From Rhodobacterales bacterium UBA5972 (GTDB lineage: Bacteria > Pseudomonadota > Alphaproteobacteria > Rhodobacterales > Rhodobacteraceae): 22,335 nucleotides of DNA. Below the pieces are notes generated by a model that searched no databases, was not told where the DNA came from, and worked only from the letters and a program-made list of their open reading frames with translations. Numbering within the stretch: position 1 is the stretch's first letter; every line of letters starts with the position of its first letter. Location: contig DJBQ01000126.1 in the NCBI GenBank assembly GCA_002430125.1, positions 1,406 through 23,740 of the forward strand, given 5' to 3'. This document shows, in pieces, positions 1 to 7,111 of this stretch. Made by a program: the position numbers and the translations under genes.

Positions 1-329
1 GCGACGGACTGTTAAGTGTGGATAGCACCCAAACGGGCGGCCTGTCTGGGGCGCCTTTGTTTGAAAACTCGACCCGGGTTCTTGCCTTGTTGGCGCAACA
101 GCTTGATGGTCGGGTTCCGCTTGTCGGGGTTGGCGGCATTTCCAGTGCGGCGCAGGCCTATTCAAAAATCAAGGCAGGCGCCTCGGCGGTACAGCTTTAT
201 ACAGCGATGGTTTATGGCGGCATCGGTTTGGCCGCTGAGATCGCTCGTGGGCTTGATCACCTTTTGGCACTGGACGGATTTAACAATGTGGCGCAGGCTG
301 TCGGCATCGAAAAGGACCTATATCAATGA
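1..329 (+). CDS. pyrD: dihydroorotate dehydrogenase (quinone), C-terminal part
   Basis: This is the 3' end of a gene that starts before the window; the reading frame begins at base 3. Class 2 dihydroorotate dehydrogenase is a membrane-associated FMN enzyme that oxidises dihydroorotate to orotate with quinone as acceptor, the fourth step of pyrimidine synthesis. The visible 108 residues contain the family's GGLSGAPLF segment followed by ENSTRVL. They also contain the FMN-phosphate-binding GVGGISS loop and the [19 protein letters not shown] stretch that ends the TIM barrel. The TGA stop overlaps the ATG of the next gene (ATGA at 326-329), so the two are translationally coupled. The identification of the barrel end is secure. 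The class 2 assignment rests on the GLSGxPLF and QLYTA wording and on memory of the family. Confidence 0.93.
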   Translation, partial: DGLLSVDSTQTGGLSGAPLFENSTRVLALLAQQLDGRVPLVGVGGISSAAQAYSKIKAGASAVQLYTAMVYGGIGLAAEIARGLDHLLALDGFNNVAQAVGIEKDLYQ

Positions 330-673
330 GCGATCTTGTCTATTGGCACAATCCGCGATGTTCGAAATCCCGCGAGGCTTTGGCTTTGTTGCATGAAAAC
401 GGATACCAGCCGGCGATTGTGACCTACCTGACACTCCCCCCAACTAAATCCGAGCTGCGACGTGCCATAAGCCTATTGAATCTGCCGGTAATCGCGATGA
501 TGCGCGTCAAGGAAAAACGCTTTGCCGAGCTTGGCTTGCACAGCGGCAGCACGGATGACGAACTTATCAAAGCAATGGCCGCAAACCCGATACTAATCGA
601 GCGACCGATCCTGTTCACCGCAACCAAAGCTGCAATTGGCCGTCCGGTCGAGAATGTGCTAAAGATACTTTAG
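326..673 (+). CDS. arsC: ArsC/Spx-family thiol reductase (arsenate reductase-like)
   Basis: A 115-residue thioredoxin-fold protein of the glutaredoxin-dependent ArsC family, full length for the family. The N-terminus carries the active-site segment HNPRCSKSR with the catalytic cysteine at residue 12. Later arginines in MMRVKE, IERPI and AIGRP match the three-arginine oxyanion-binding set of the E. coli plasmid enzyme (Arg60, Arg94, Arg107). The family reduces arsenate to arsenite with glutathione and glutaredoxin, but many chromosomal members have no proven arsenate role. There is no ars regulator or arsenite pump beside it; its only partner is pyrD, whose stop codon it overlaps by four bases. 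The enzyme class is well supported; arsenate as the physiological substrate is an inference. Confidence 0.85.
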   Translation: MSDLVYWHNPRCSKSREALALLHENGYQPAIVTYLTLPPTKSELRRAISLLNLPVIAMMRVKEKRFAELGLHSGSTDDELIKAMAANPILIERPILFTATKAAIGRPVENVLKIL

Positions 674-678
674 CCATA

Positions 679-2004
679 TCAACTTGATTGTGCAGAGGCC
701 TCGAGTTTTGGATACCACCACGCCAGTGTCAGGCCCCGCACAGCGTTAAAGATCATCAGCGCCGCCCATAAACCGTGATTTCCGTATGGTTCCAGCAACA
801 GCCAGACTGCCAGACAGTAAACTAAGAACGATATCAGCATGCCGTTGCGCATTTCTTTGGTTCGTGTGGCGCCGATATAAATCCCGTCAAACATCCATGA
901 CGCAATTCCGATCAACGGGGCCGCCACAATCCAGAACAGATAGGCATGCGCTTCGGTGCGTACATCCGGCGCCGTGGTCATCAGCTCAATGATCCGCTCG
1001 CCGAACAACGCAAATGCCGCAGCCATTCCAACCACCATCACCAGCCCCCAGCCACTTGTCAGAACCGCAGATCGCCGGATCGAGGCGCGCGACCCAGCCC
1101 CAAGCGCCTGCCCGACCAGCGTTTCGGCGGCGAAGGCAAAACCGTCGAGGGCAAATGCGGTGATATGCAAGAATTGCAGCAATACCTGATTGGCCGCCAG
1201 CGTAACATCGCCAAGGCCAGCGCCGAGAAACAGAAATGACGTAAAAGCCCCCAACATCAGGATCGAGCGCAGCATGATATCGACATTGACTTGTGCCATC
1301 CGGCGCAACCGCACCGGATCAAATATCCGCACCCAATTGGCCCTGAACAGACCCGGCATTCCACGCGCGCACAGCCAGAGACCAAAAAGCAGACCCGTCC
1401 ATTCTGCGATAAAAGTTGCCAGTGCGACGCCTTCGACCCCCCAGCCAAGCCCCAGAACGAACCATAGATCCAAAATTATGTTCAGGCCGTTCATCCAGAC
1501 TTGCAGGATCAAAACGGCACGGGTGCGTTCAAGCGCGATAAGCCAACCGGTGATGCCGTAAAATGCAAGGGTTGCCGGTGCTGAATACACCCGGATCGAC
1601 AGATACGATCGCGCCATGGTTTCAACCTCGGCCGAGGCCGGTGATATCTGAAACGCTGCCCAAAAGATCGGCACCTGAAACAGGACCATAGCTAAACCGG
1701 CCACTCCACCGATCATCAGGCCGCGCAGCAACAGTGCGCGGACTTCTTCCAGATTACCGGCCCCATGTGCTTGCGAGGTCAGACCCGTGGTGCCCATGCG
1801 CAAAAAGCCGAATACCCAATAGACGCTGGACAATATCACAGCGCCGATTCCAACCGCACCCAGCGGAACCGCTGACCCCAACTGCCCGATGACGCCGGTA
1901 TCAACCAGACCCAAAAGCGGCACTGTGATATTCGCCAACACAATCGGAAAAGCAATTTTCAGGATGCGGCGGTGAGTTATGGTTTCCGGCGCAATGTCAG
2001 CCAT
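679..2004 (-). CDS. MATE family multidrug efflux transporter (DinF/NorM-like)
   Basis: A 441-residue inner-membrane protein with the repeated hydrophobic pattern of a 12-helix MATE transporter. MATE proteins export cationic or hydrophobic compounds in exchange for Na+ or H+. The N-terminal part contains the ANITVPLLGLVDTGVIGQLG stretch, a typical first-helix signature of the DinF branch, and the second half repeats it with LAANQVLLQFLHITAFALDGFAFAAE. Length is normal for the family. The start codon lies inside the end of the upstream thioesterase gene (bases 1997-2004 overlap), so it is the last gene of a three-gene minus-strand operon. The substrate cannot be predicted. DinF subfamily is my reading of the motif and less certain than the MATE assignment. 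Confidence 0.93.
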   Translation of the reverse strand: MADIAPETITHRRILKIAFPIVLANITVPLLGLVDTGVIGQLGSAVPLGAVGIGAVILSSVYWVFGFLRMGTTGLTSQAHGAGNLEEVRALLLRGLMIGGVAGLAMVLFQVPIFWAAFQISPASAEVETMARSYLSIRVYSAPATLAFYGITGWLIALERTRAVLILQVWMNGLNIILDLWFVLGLGWGVEGVALATFIAEWTGLLFGLWLCARGMPGLFRANWVRIFDPVRLRRMAQVNVDIMLRSILMLGAFTSFLFLGAGLGDVTLAANQVLLQFLHITAFALDGFAFAAETLVGQALGAGSRASIRRSAVLTSGWGLVMVVGMAAAFALFGERIIELMTTAPDVRTEAHAYLFWIVAAPLIGIASWMFDGIYIGATRTKEMRNGMLISFLVYCLAVWLLLEPYGNHGLWAALMIFNAVRGLTLAWWYPKLEASAQSS

Positions 2005-2506
2005 CTTGTTCCGGCATCAGAAAATGCCCGGTTGCCTGTGCAAACATGCGATCGCGATTGTCTTGCCAGCCTTCGACATGCACCGACGCATAGCGCCGTC
2101 CGGACCGGTTCACCGTCGCACGCGCATACGCATCCCGTGGCAAGCCCGAGCGCAGGTAATCCACAGTCAGATCGATGGTTTTCGGGATTTTCGGCAGATG
2201 CTTGCCCTGCCAGTGGTCTACATCGCGCACACCGTTTTCCATCCGTTCCCATGACAGCGTCCAGCTTAGGACAATCAAGGCCGTCACTTCCATAAATGCA
2301 GCCGTTACGCCGCCATGCAACGCCGGAAGGATCGGGTTGCCGATCAGCTTTTGGTCAAACGGCAAAATGGCGGTCAATTCGTCACCGCGCCGGTCAAAGT
2401 GGATTCCGAGAAACCGGATATATGGCACGCTGTCTACCAAGGCGCGCAAGGCATCGTCGCGACGCTGGCGGACGACCTGCACAGGTTCGGGGGCTTTGCG
2501 GATCAT
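1997..2506 (-). CDS. PaaI-type hotdog-fold thioesterase (first of tandem pair by position)
   Basis: A 169-residue hotdog-fold protein. The segment LPALHGGVTAAFMEVTA holds the HGG signature of PaaI/YbaW-like acyl-CoA thioesterases, in which the central helix shapes the active site. The later TIDLTVDYLRSG strand is the usual second family landmark. Such enzymes hydrolyse acyl-CoA thioesters in the cytoplasm; the acyl group is not predictable here. It overlaps the thioesterase gene upstream by four bases (ATGA at 2503-2506) and the MATE gene downstream by eight, so all three are probably translated as a coupled unit. It differs from its neighbour by a longer middle section (roughly residues 85-110, including RMENGVRDVDHWQGK). 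It is a diverged paralogue, not a recent duplicate. Confidence 0.88.
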   Translation of the reverse strand: MIRKAPEPVQVVRQRRDDALRALVDSVPYIRFLGIHFDRRGDELTAILPFDQKLIGNPILPALHGGVTAAFMEVTALIVLSWTLSWERMENGVRDVDHWQGKHLPKIPKTIDLTVDYLRSGLPRDAYARATVNRSGRRYASVHVEGWQDNRDRMFAQATGHFLMPEQDG

Positions 2507-2958
2507 GATTTTGCCCCGCTGCGCGTGGTCCGTTCGACGGTGAATGCCCCGGTTGCGGTCGCCACTGGTCGGTCACGATCATCGTCATAGGTTGTCGCGC
2601 GCACAAAGGCCACCGAACGGGTCACATGATAACATTCAGCGCGGGCAAATAATCCCTGTCCCGGTGTGGCCGGACGCATATAGTCAATCCGTATGTCAAT
2701 AGTCGCCGTCGCGGTTGGCACGGACGGGTGGCTGATAACTGCCGCCCCGCAACAGGTATCCATCAAAGCCGAGACCGCCCCACCATGCACCACGCCGGTT
2801 TCCGGGTCGCCTATCAACTTTTCGTCATAGGGCATCGAAATCTCGGCAATACCTGCATCAATTCGTTCAAGCGACATTTGCAGGTGATGCGAATGCGGTA
2901 ACGCTTCCATGAATTGGCGCGCCACTTTGATTTTCTGTTCGTCTGTCATTTCGGTCAT
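2503..2958 (-). CDS. PaaI-type hotdog-fold thioesterase (promoter-proximal of pair)
   Basis: A 151-residue hotdog thioesterase beginning MTEMTDEQ. I chose the ATG at 2956-2958 over one eight codons upstream because a good ribosome-binding site (GGAAGG, eight bases before the ATG) fits it. The HGG motif is in GVVHGGAVSALMDTCCG, and the substrate-tunnel strand TIDIRIDYMRPATPG follows. This is the PaaI/ComA-like arrangement that hydrolyses aryl- or acyl-CoA. It is first in the operon with a second PaaI-like gene and a MATE pump. The 124-base gap to the diverging metal-transporter gene must hold its promoter, but I could not pick a convincing one on this strand. Fold and general activity are secure; substrate is unknown. 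Confidence 0.88.
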   Translation of the reverse strand: MTEMTDEQKIKVARQFMEALPHSHHLQMSLERIDAGIAEISMPYDEKLIGDPETGVVHGGAVSALMDTCCGAAVISHPSVPTATATIDIRIDYMRPATPGQGLFARAECYHVTRSVAFVRATTYDDDRDRPVATATGAFTVERTTRSGAKS

Positions 2959-3016
2959 GCAAGGCACCTTCCAGCAGCGCATTCAGCGCAGAGTTGCTGG
3001 GCCACGTTATTTGGCC

Positions 3017-3044
3017 TTGACTTGGGCGGCGCAAGCAGTATTTT
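3017..3044 (+). promoter_or_regulatory. candidate sigma-70 promoter for the metal exporter gene
   Basis: TTGACT at 3017-3022 and TATTTT at 3039-3044 are separated by 16 bases and lie 39 bases before the chosen ATG at 3083. This is the best promoter-like pair in the divergent gap. It places the transcription start right at the inverted repeat at 3051-3065. It is pattern recognition only. Confidence 0.4.
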
Positions 3045-3050
3045 CCTTGT

Positions 3051-3065
3051 TGAGAATAGTTCGCA
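3051..3065 (+). promoter_or_regulatory. candidate Fur/Mur-family operator
   Basis: TGAGAA-TAG-TTCGCA is an imperfect inverted repeat (five of six arm positions match) just after the candidate -10 element. Its AT-rich centre resembles the dyad bound by Fur-family metal regulators (Fur, Mur, Irr) in alphaproteobacteria. Which family member would bind, and with what sign, cannot be read from the sequence. Confidence 0.35.
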
Positions 3066-3082
3066 TTTGCATCAGGAGTCCC

Positions 3083-4237
3083 ATGCATCCCTCGCCACCT
3101 GCTTTTGGTCAACCGCCTGTTGGACCTTTCACCGCAAAAGATTGGTTCGGCTGGTTTCGCCTGAAACGCCTGCCGGTGGTGCTTGTGCTTCTGGCCTTGG
3201 CCTTGGCACCGGGTCAATTGGGCGGGTTAACCCGGTCGCTGATGGTCGACGCTTATGTGCAGGTCTCGGCTTTTGTCGCGGCGACGTTGCTGTTGTTTTA
3301 CGGGGCCGAGCGGGTTTTCAAGTTTGATATCGGCGCAGGCCTTAAGAACGCGCGCGCAGCCCAGGTGCCGCTGGCGGCTTTGCTGGGCTCGACACCCGGT
3401 TGCGGCGGGGCGGTGATTGGTGTTGCCGCATATGCGTCAGGCAATGTTGGTTTCGGCGCGGTTGTCGCCACGTTGACCGCCACGATGGGGGATGCTGCGT
3501 TTTTGCTGATCGCTACTCGGCCGGATGTTGCGTTGCTTGTGCTGCCGTTATCGTTTGTGGTTGGTATCATCACAGGTTGGATTGTTGATCGTTTCGTCAC
3601 GGTGGATTTTCGCGGAGTTACCGGTGCGGGGTGCGATCTTGCGCCGATGATTGGCAAAACCCGCTGGCGTGATCTGGCGTATCTGGCAATCGGCGCGCCC
3701 GGCCTTGTGATCGGTGTATCCCAACTTATGCAGATTGATCTGGCGACCACTTACGGCGTTATGATGCCCATCGTCGGATTGTCAGGTGCAGCACTTGGTT
3801 TGCTGATCTGGGCGTCCTCGCCTTTGCAGGCGATGACCCATTTAAAAGACTCGCCGGTCACCCGCATGGCCGAAGAAACCAGTTTCATCAGCGTTTGGGT
3901 GATCGGCGCCTATCTGGCTTATGATTATGTCGTGGCATTTGCCGGCCTTGATCTGGAAGCTCTTTTTACATCGGTTGCGCCCCTGTTGCCGCTGATTGGG
4001 ATATTGATTGGTTTCATTCCGGGGTGTGGGCCGCAAATTCTGGTAACCACGCTTTACATCAACGGTCTGATCCCGTTTGCGGCTTTAATCGGCAATGCGA
4101 TTTCCAATGACGGTGATGCCTTGTTTCCTGCCCTTGCGCTCAGCCCTCGAGCGGCCATCTGGGCCACGGTCTTTTCTGCGGCACCGGCGCTGATTGTTGG
4201 CTATGGTTTTTATTTCTTTGCCCCGGGCCTGTTCTGA
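3083..4237 (+). CDS. putative heavy-metal/manganese exporter (PF11449-like, ~10 TM)
   Basis: A 384-residue polytopic membrane protein. The ATG at 3083 is preferred over upstream in-frame starts because AGGAG lies four bases before it and the earlier codons would overlap the divergent thioesterase gene. About ten hydrophobic helices are visible. Two halves each carry a Pro-Gly-Cys-Gly turn, STPGCGGAV around residues 103-111 and FIPGCGPQIL around 311-320, which looks like an internal duplication with paired Cys107 and Cys315. I recognise the family annotated as putative 10-TM heavy-metal exporter or putative manganese transporter. The export direction and the metal are family-level guesses. The Fur/Mur-like repeat upstream fits a role in metal homeostasis. 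It is transcribed alone or together with the MerR gene 62 bases downstream. Confidence 0.75.
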   Translation: MHPSPPAFGQPPVGPFTAKDWFGWFRLKRLPVVLVLLALALAPGQLGGLTRSLMVDAYVQVSAFVAATLLLFYGAERVFKFDIGAGLKNARAAQVPLAALLGSTPGCGGAVIGVAAYASGNVGFGAVVATLTATMGDAAFLLIATRPDVALLVLPLSFVVGIITGWIVDRFVTVDFRGVTGAGCDLAPMIGKTRWRDLAYLAIGAPGLVIGVSQLMQIDLATTYGVMMPIVGLSGAALGLLIWASSPLQAMTHLKDSPVTRMAEETSFISVWVIGAYLAYDYVVAFAGLDLEALFTSVAPLLPLIGILIGFIPGCGPQILVTTLYINGLIPFAALIGNAISNDGDALFPALALSPRAAIWATVFSAAPALIVGYGFYFFAPGLF

Positions 4238-4299
4238 GGGCTTGAATATCCCGCCAATTCGGGCCAGCCTTTGATCGGAACAATCCATGGATCAGCAGA

Positions 4300-4680
4300 A
4301 TGCCCGACGAAAGACTGACCCTTAAGGAAATGTGTGCAAAGTTTGATGTCACACCTCGAACCCTGCGACACTATGAATATATCGAACTTTTGCAACCCGA
4401 AAAGGTTGGGCGTGTGCGGTTCTATGGTGCGCGCGAAATCGCACGCTTAAAACTTATCCTGCGCGGGCGGCGTTTTGGGTTCCCACTGGAAGGCGTGCGG
4501 CAATGGTTGCTGCTCTACGATGCTGATCCAATGAATCGCCTGCAAACCGAGGCATGGATAGAAATGTCAGGTCGCCAGTTAGAGGAACTGAACAGTCGTC
4601 TAGAGGAACTGAACGCAACCGTTAACGAGTTGCAGCAATTGCGCGCAGCGTCGATTGAAAGCCTCAAAGCCTTGCCCTGA
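4300..4680 (+). CDS. MerR-family transcriptional regulator (1)
   Basis: A 126-residue regulator. Residues 6-75 form the winged helix-turn-helix of MerR proteins (LTLKEMCAKFDVTPRTLRHYE, then the RVRFYGAREIARL wing). The last 40 residues are a leucine- and glutamate-rich coiled coil (QLEELNSRLEELNATVNEL) for dimerisation. There are no cysteines in the effector part, so it is not a metal or redox sensor of the classical type. It stands upstream of a similar MerR gene and a beta-oxidation operon. This suits the acyl-CoA-responsive MerR group (LiuR-like regulators of fatty-acid and branched-chain amino acid breakdown); that link is inference. It is short for a protein with a full ligand domain, so ligand binding is uncertain. 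Confidence 0.85.
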   Translation: MPDERLTLKEMCAKFDVTPRTLRHYEYIELLQPEKVGRVRFYGAREIARLKLILRGRRFGFPLEGVRQWLLLYDADPMNRLQTEAWIEMSGRQLEELNSRLEELNATVNELQQLRAASIESLKALP

Positions 4681-4705
4681 CGGGTAGGTTGACGCAGTAT
4701 AACAT

Positions 4706-4732
4706 GACGTAACGTATTCCCCACGTAAACGT
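4706..4732. promoter_or_regulatory. candidate MerR operator (paired ACGT boxes)
   Basis: Two related elements, GACGTAACGT (4706-4715) and ACGTAAACGT (4723-4732), sit in the 121-base gap between the two MerR genes. TTGACG at 4689-4694 and TATTCC at 4715-4720 could form a promoter with a 20-base spacer, the long spacing that MerR proteins typically act on. As I recall it, the LiuR box also contains paired ACGT cores. It is the only such cluster that I noticed in the window. Confidence 0.4.
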
Positions 4733-4801
4733 AACTGTGACTTGAGTTGTGTGCTGTACGGGTGCATTTAGGTTTCACACATTACAAATCAGTTGGTTCC
4801 T

Positions 4802-5209
4802 ATGACAGATTCTATGCTGACCATCCGCCAGATGTGCGAGCTATTTGACGTAACACCGCGCACTTTACGGTTCTATGAGGCCAAGGAATTACTGGCGCCC
4901 AAACGCATTGGCCAAAAACGCTTGTTCAATCATCGTGACCGGACCCGGATGAAGCTGATCCTGCGCGGCAAACGTTATGGCTTTTCGCTGGAAGACATCC
5001 GGCATTTGCTTAATCTTTACAACAGCGGCGAGGGGCAAATTTTGCAAATCTCGCGCACGTTGGACATCTCCAATGAGCGGCTTGCCGAAATGGAATTGCG
5101 CAAGCTGGAACTGGACGCTGCCATCGCCGATCTTCGCACACAGATCACCGAGGGCGAAAATATTATGACCGATTTCAAGAACACCAACGCGCAGAACGCA
5201 CCCGAATAA
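4802..5209 (+). CDS. MerR-family transcriptional regulator (2)
   Basis: A 135-residue MerR protein clearly related to the one before it: LTIRQMCELFDVTPRTLRFYE, then RLFNHRDRTRMKLILRGKRYGFSLEDI as wing and second helix pair, then an amphipathic coiled coil rich in Glu and Leu. The ATG at 4802 is preferred over a TTG three codons earlier; another ATG lies at 4814, and no clear ribosome-binding site separates the options. The stop is only 21 bases before the first acyl-CoA dehydrogenase start. It is therefore probably the first gene of the beta-oxidation operon and autoregulated through the ACGT boxes in front of it. No cysteines are present in the C-terminal part. Function as an acyl-CoA-responsive repressor is inferred from context. 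Confidence 0.87.
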   Translation: MTDSMLTIRQMCELFDVTPRTLRFYEAKELLAPKRIGQKRLFNHRDRTRMKLILRGKRYGFSLEDIRHLLNLYNSGEGQILQISRTLDISNERLAEMELRKLELDAAIADLRTQITEGENIMTDFKNTNAQNAPE

Positions 5210-5230
5210 CCAAGACACCTGGAGACGACA

Positions 5231-7009
5231 ATGCCCACCTACACCGCCCCAATCAAAGACATCAACTTTGTGCTGCATGATGTGCTGAAAATCAGCGAGT
5301 CTTCCATCCCCGGATACGCAGATCTGGATCGGGATTTCACCACCTCTATCCTGGAAGAAGCCGGCAAAATAACCTCGGAAGTCCTGGCCCCCCTGAACGT
5401 GGTCGGCGACCGCGAAGGATGCCGGTTGGAAAACGGCGTGGTTTATACACCGACAGGTTTCAAAGCCGCCTTCAACCAAGTCCGCGACGGCGGCTGGCCG
5501 GGTTTGGCAACAGACGAAGAATATGGCGGCCAAGGCCTGCCCTATCTGATGGGCACGGCTGTGGGTGAAATGTTTGGCAGCGCCAATCAGGCTTTTACCA
5601 TGTATCAGGGGCTGACAAACGGCGCCTATGCGTCGATCCATGCCCATGGCACGGACGCGCAAAAGACCACGTACCTTCCGAAAATGACCAATTGCGAATG
5701 GACAGGCACGATGAACCTGACCGAACCGCATTGCGGCACCGATTTGGGGATGATGCGCACCAAAGCCGATCCGCAGTCCGATGGCAGCTATAAAATCACC
5801 GGGCAAAAGATTTTCATCTCGGCTGGTGATCACGACATGGCTGACAATATCATCCATCTGGTGCTGGCGAAAATCACTGGCGGTCCCGAAGGCATCAAAG
5901 GTGTTTCGCTATTCATCGTCCCAAAGTTCATTGTGAACGACGACGGCTCGCTTGGGGCACGCAACGGTGTTTCGGTCGGCTCAATCGAACACAAGATGGG
6001 CATTCACGGCAATTCAACCTGCGTGATGAACTATGACGGCGCCACCGGTTATCTGCTGGGCGAAGAACACAAAGGCATGCGGGCGATGTTCACGATGATG
6101 AACCACGCCCGTCTTGGGGTTGGCCTTCAGGGTCTTGCCCAAGCCGAAGCTGCCTATCAGAACGCAGTAATTTATGCCAAGGAACGCCTGCAAGGGCGCG
6201 CTGTTACCGGCACTGAAAACCCAAATGGCCCGGCTGATCCGATCATTGTACATCCGGATATCCGCCGCAGCCTGATGGACCAGAAAAGCTTTGTCGAAGG
6301 TGCGCGTGCCTTTCTGTTATGGGGGGCAAGTCTTATCGACCAGACCCATCGGGCTGGCGACAAAGACGCTGATGGTCTGATTTCGCTGATGACGCCGGTC
6401 ATCAAGGGTTTCCTGTCCGACAAAGGCTATGACATGACCGTGCAGGCCCAGCAAGTATATGGCGGGCACGGCTATATCGAAGAACACGGCATGTCACAAT
6501 TCACCCGCGACGCGCGGATCGCAATGATTTATGAAGGCGCAAACGGCGTTCAGGCCCTTGATCTGGTTGGCCGCAAACTGGCCGTGGACGGCGGCAAACA
6601 CGTTATGGCGTTCTTTGATATGGTCAAGAGCTTCATCAAGGAAAACGAAGGTGACGACGCGCTGAAAACAAATTTTCTTGACCCGCTGAAAGCCGCCAGT
6701 AAAGACATGCAAACCGCCGGAATGTACTTCATTCAAAACGGGATGAAGAATCCAAACAATGCTTTGGCGGGATCCACCGACTTCATGCATCTTTTCGGGC
6801 ATGTCTGCCTAGGCCTGATGTGGGCCCGCATGGCAAAAGCCGCGTCTGCGGCCCTTGCTGACGGCACCTCGGATCCAGAGTTTTACCAAACCAAACTGGC
6901 AACCGGCCGCTATTACATGGCGCGTCAGCTACCGGCAACCGCGCTGCATCTGACGCGCATCCAATCGGGCGCTGACACCGTAATGGCTTTAACGGCCGAC
7001 GCGTTTTAG
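5231..7009 (+). CDS. acyl-CoA dehydrogenase with C-terminal extension (DmdC/FadE-like)
   Basis: A 592-residue flavoenzyme, the long form of acyl-CoA dehydrogenase. It has a short N-terminal PF12418-type domain, the usual alpha/beta/alpha dehydrogenase core and an extra helical C-terminal domain from about residue 470. It introduces the first double bond into an acyl-CoA and passes electrons to electron-transfer flavoprotein. The catalytic glutamate is Glu435 in IYEGANGVQ, the medium-chain-type position. The [11 protein letters not shown] segment near residue 165 is the FAD/substrate loop. GGAG lies six bases before the ATG. Proteins of this type include DmdC, the 3-methylmercaptopropionyl-CoA dehydrogenase of DMSP breakdown. 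Because the neighbours are fadA/fadB-like genes, a fatty acyl-CoA substrate is at least as likely. Confidence 0.92.
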   Translation: MPTYTAPIKDINFVLHDVLKISESSIPGYADLDRDFTTSILEEAGKITSEVLAPLNVVGDREGCRLENGVVYTPTGFKAAFNQVRDGGWPGLATDEEYGGQGLPYLMGTAVGEMFGSANQAFTMYQGLTNGAYASIHAHGTDAQKTTYLPKMTNCEWTGTMNLTEPHCGTDLGMMRTKADPQSDGSYKITGQKIFISAGDHDMADNIIHLVLAKITGGPEGIKGVSLFIVPKFIVNDDGSLGARNGVSVGSIEHKMGIHGNSTCVMNYDGATGYLLGEEHKGMRAMFTMMNHARLGVGLQGLAQAEAAYQNAVIYAKERLQGRAVTGTENPNGPADPIIVHPDIRRSLMDQKSFVEGARAFLLWGASLIDQTHRAGDKDADGLISLMTPVIKGFLSDKGYDMTVQAQQVYGGHGYIEEHGMSQFTRDARIAMIYEGANGVQALDLVGRKLAVDGGKHVMAFFDMVKSFIKENEGDDALKTNFLDPLKAASKDMQTAGMYFIQNGMKNPNNALAGSTDFMHLFGHVCLGLMWARMAKAASAALADGTSDPEFYQTKLATGRYYMARQLPATALHLTRIQSGADTVMALTADAF

Positions 7010-7012
7010 GAA

Positions 7013-7040
7013 TGCCGCAACGGCATCTGCCGTTGCGGCA
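7013..7040. repeat. perfect inverted repeat/hairpin between the two dehydrogenase genes
   Basis: TGCCGCAACGGCA (7013-7025) and TGCCGTTGCGGCA (7028-7040) are exact inverted copies two bases apart. As RNA they give about a 12-bp stem with a four-base loop, starting three bases after the stop of the upstream gene. There is no T-run after it, so it is not a standard intrinsic terminator. It may stabilise or process the operon mRNA, or attenuate the downstream genes. Confidence 0.8.
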
Positions 7041-7111
7041 CCCAAGCGCTTGATCGAGACGAAAAGGTTTGGCAACAAAAGCCAGACCTAAGGAACACCG
7101 GAGAATAGAAA

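Noticed and set aside
2909..3082. Upstream in-frame start for the metal exporter
   Set aside because: The added residues overlap the divergent thioesterase gene and are not membrane-protein like. The ATG at 3083 has an AGGAG.
4238..4299. Small stem CCCG/CGGG after the exporter gene as a terminator
   Set aside because: The stem has only four pairs and no T-run, too weak to call.
4889..5857. 322-codon open frame antisense to MerR 2 and the first dehydrogenase
   Set aside because: It crosses two well-supported genes, has no family motifs and is a shadow of their third-position bias.
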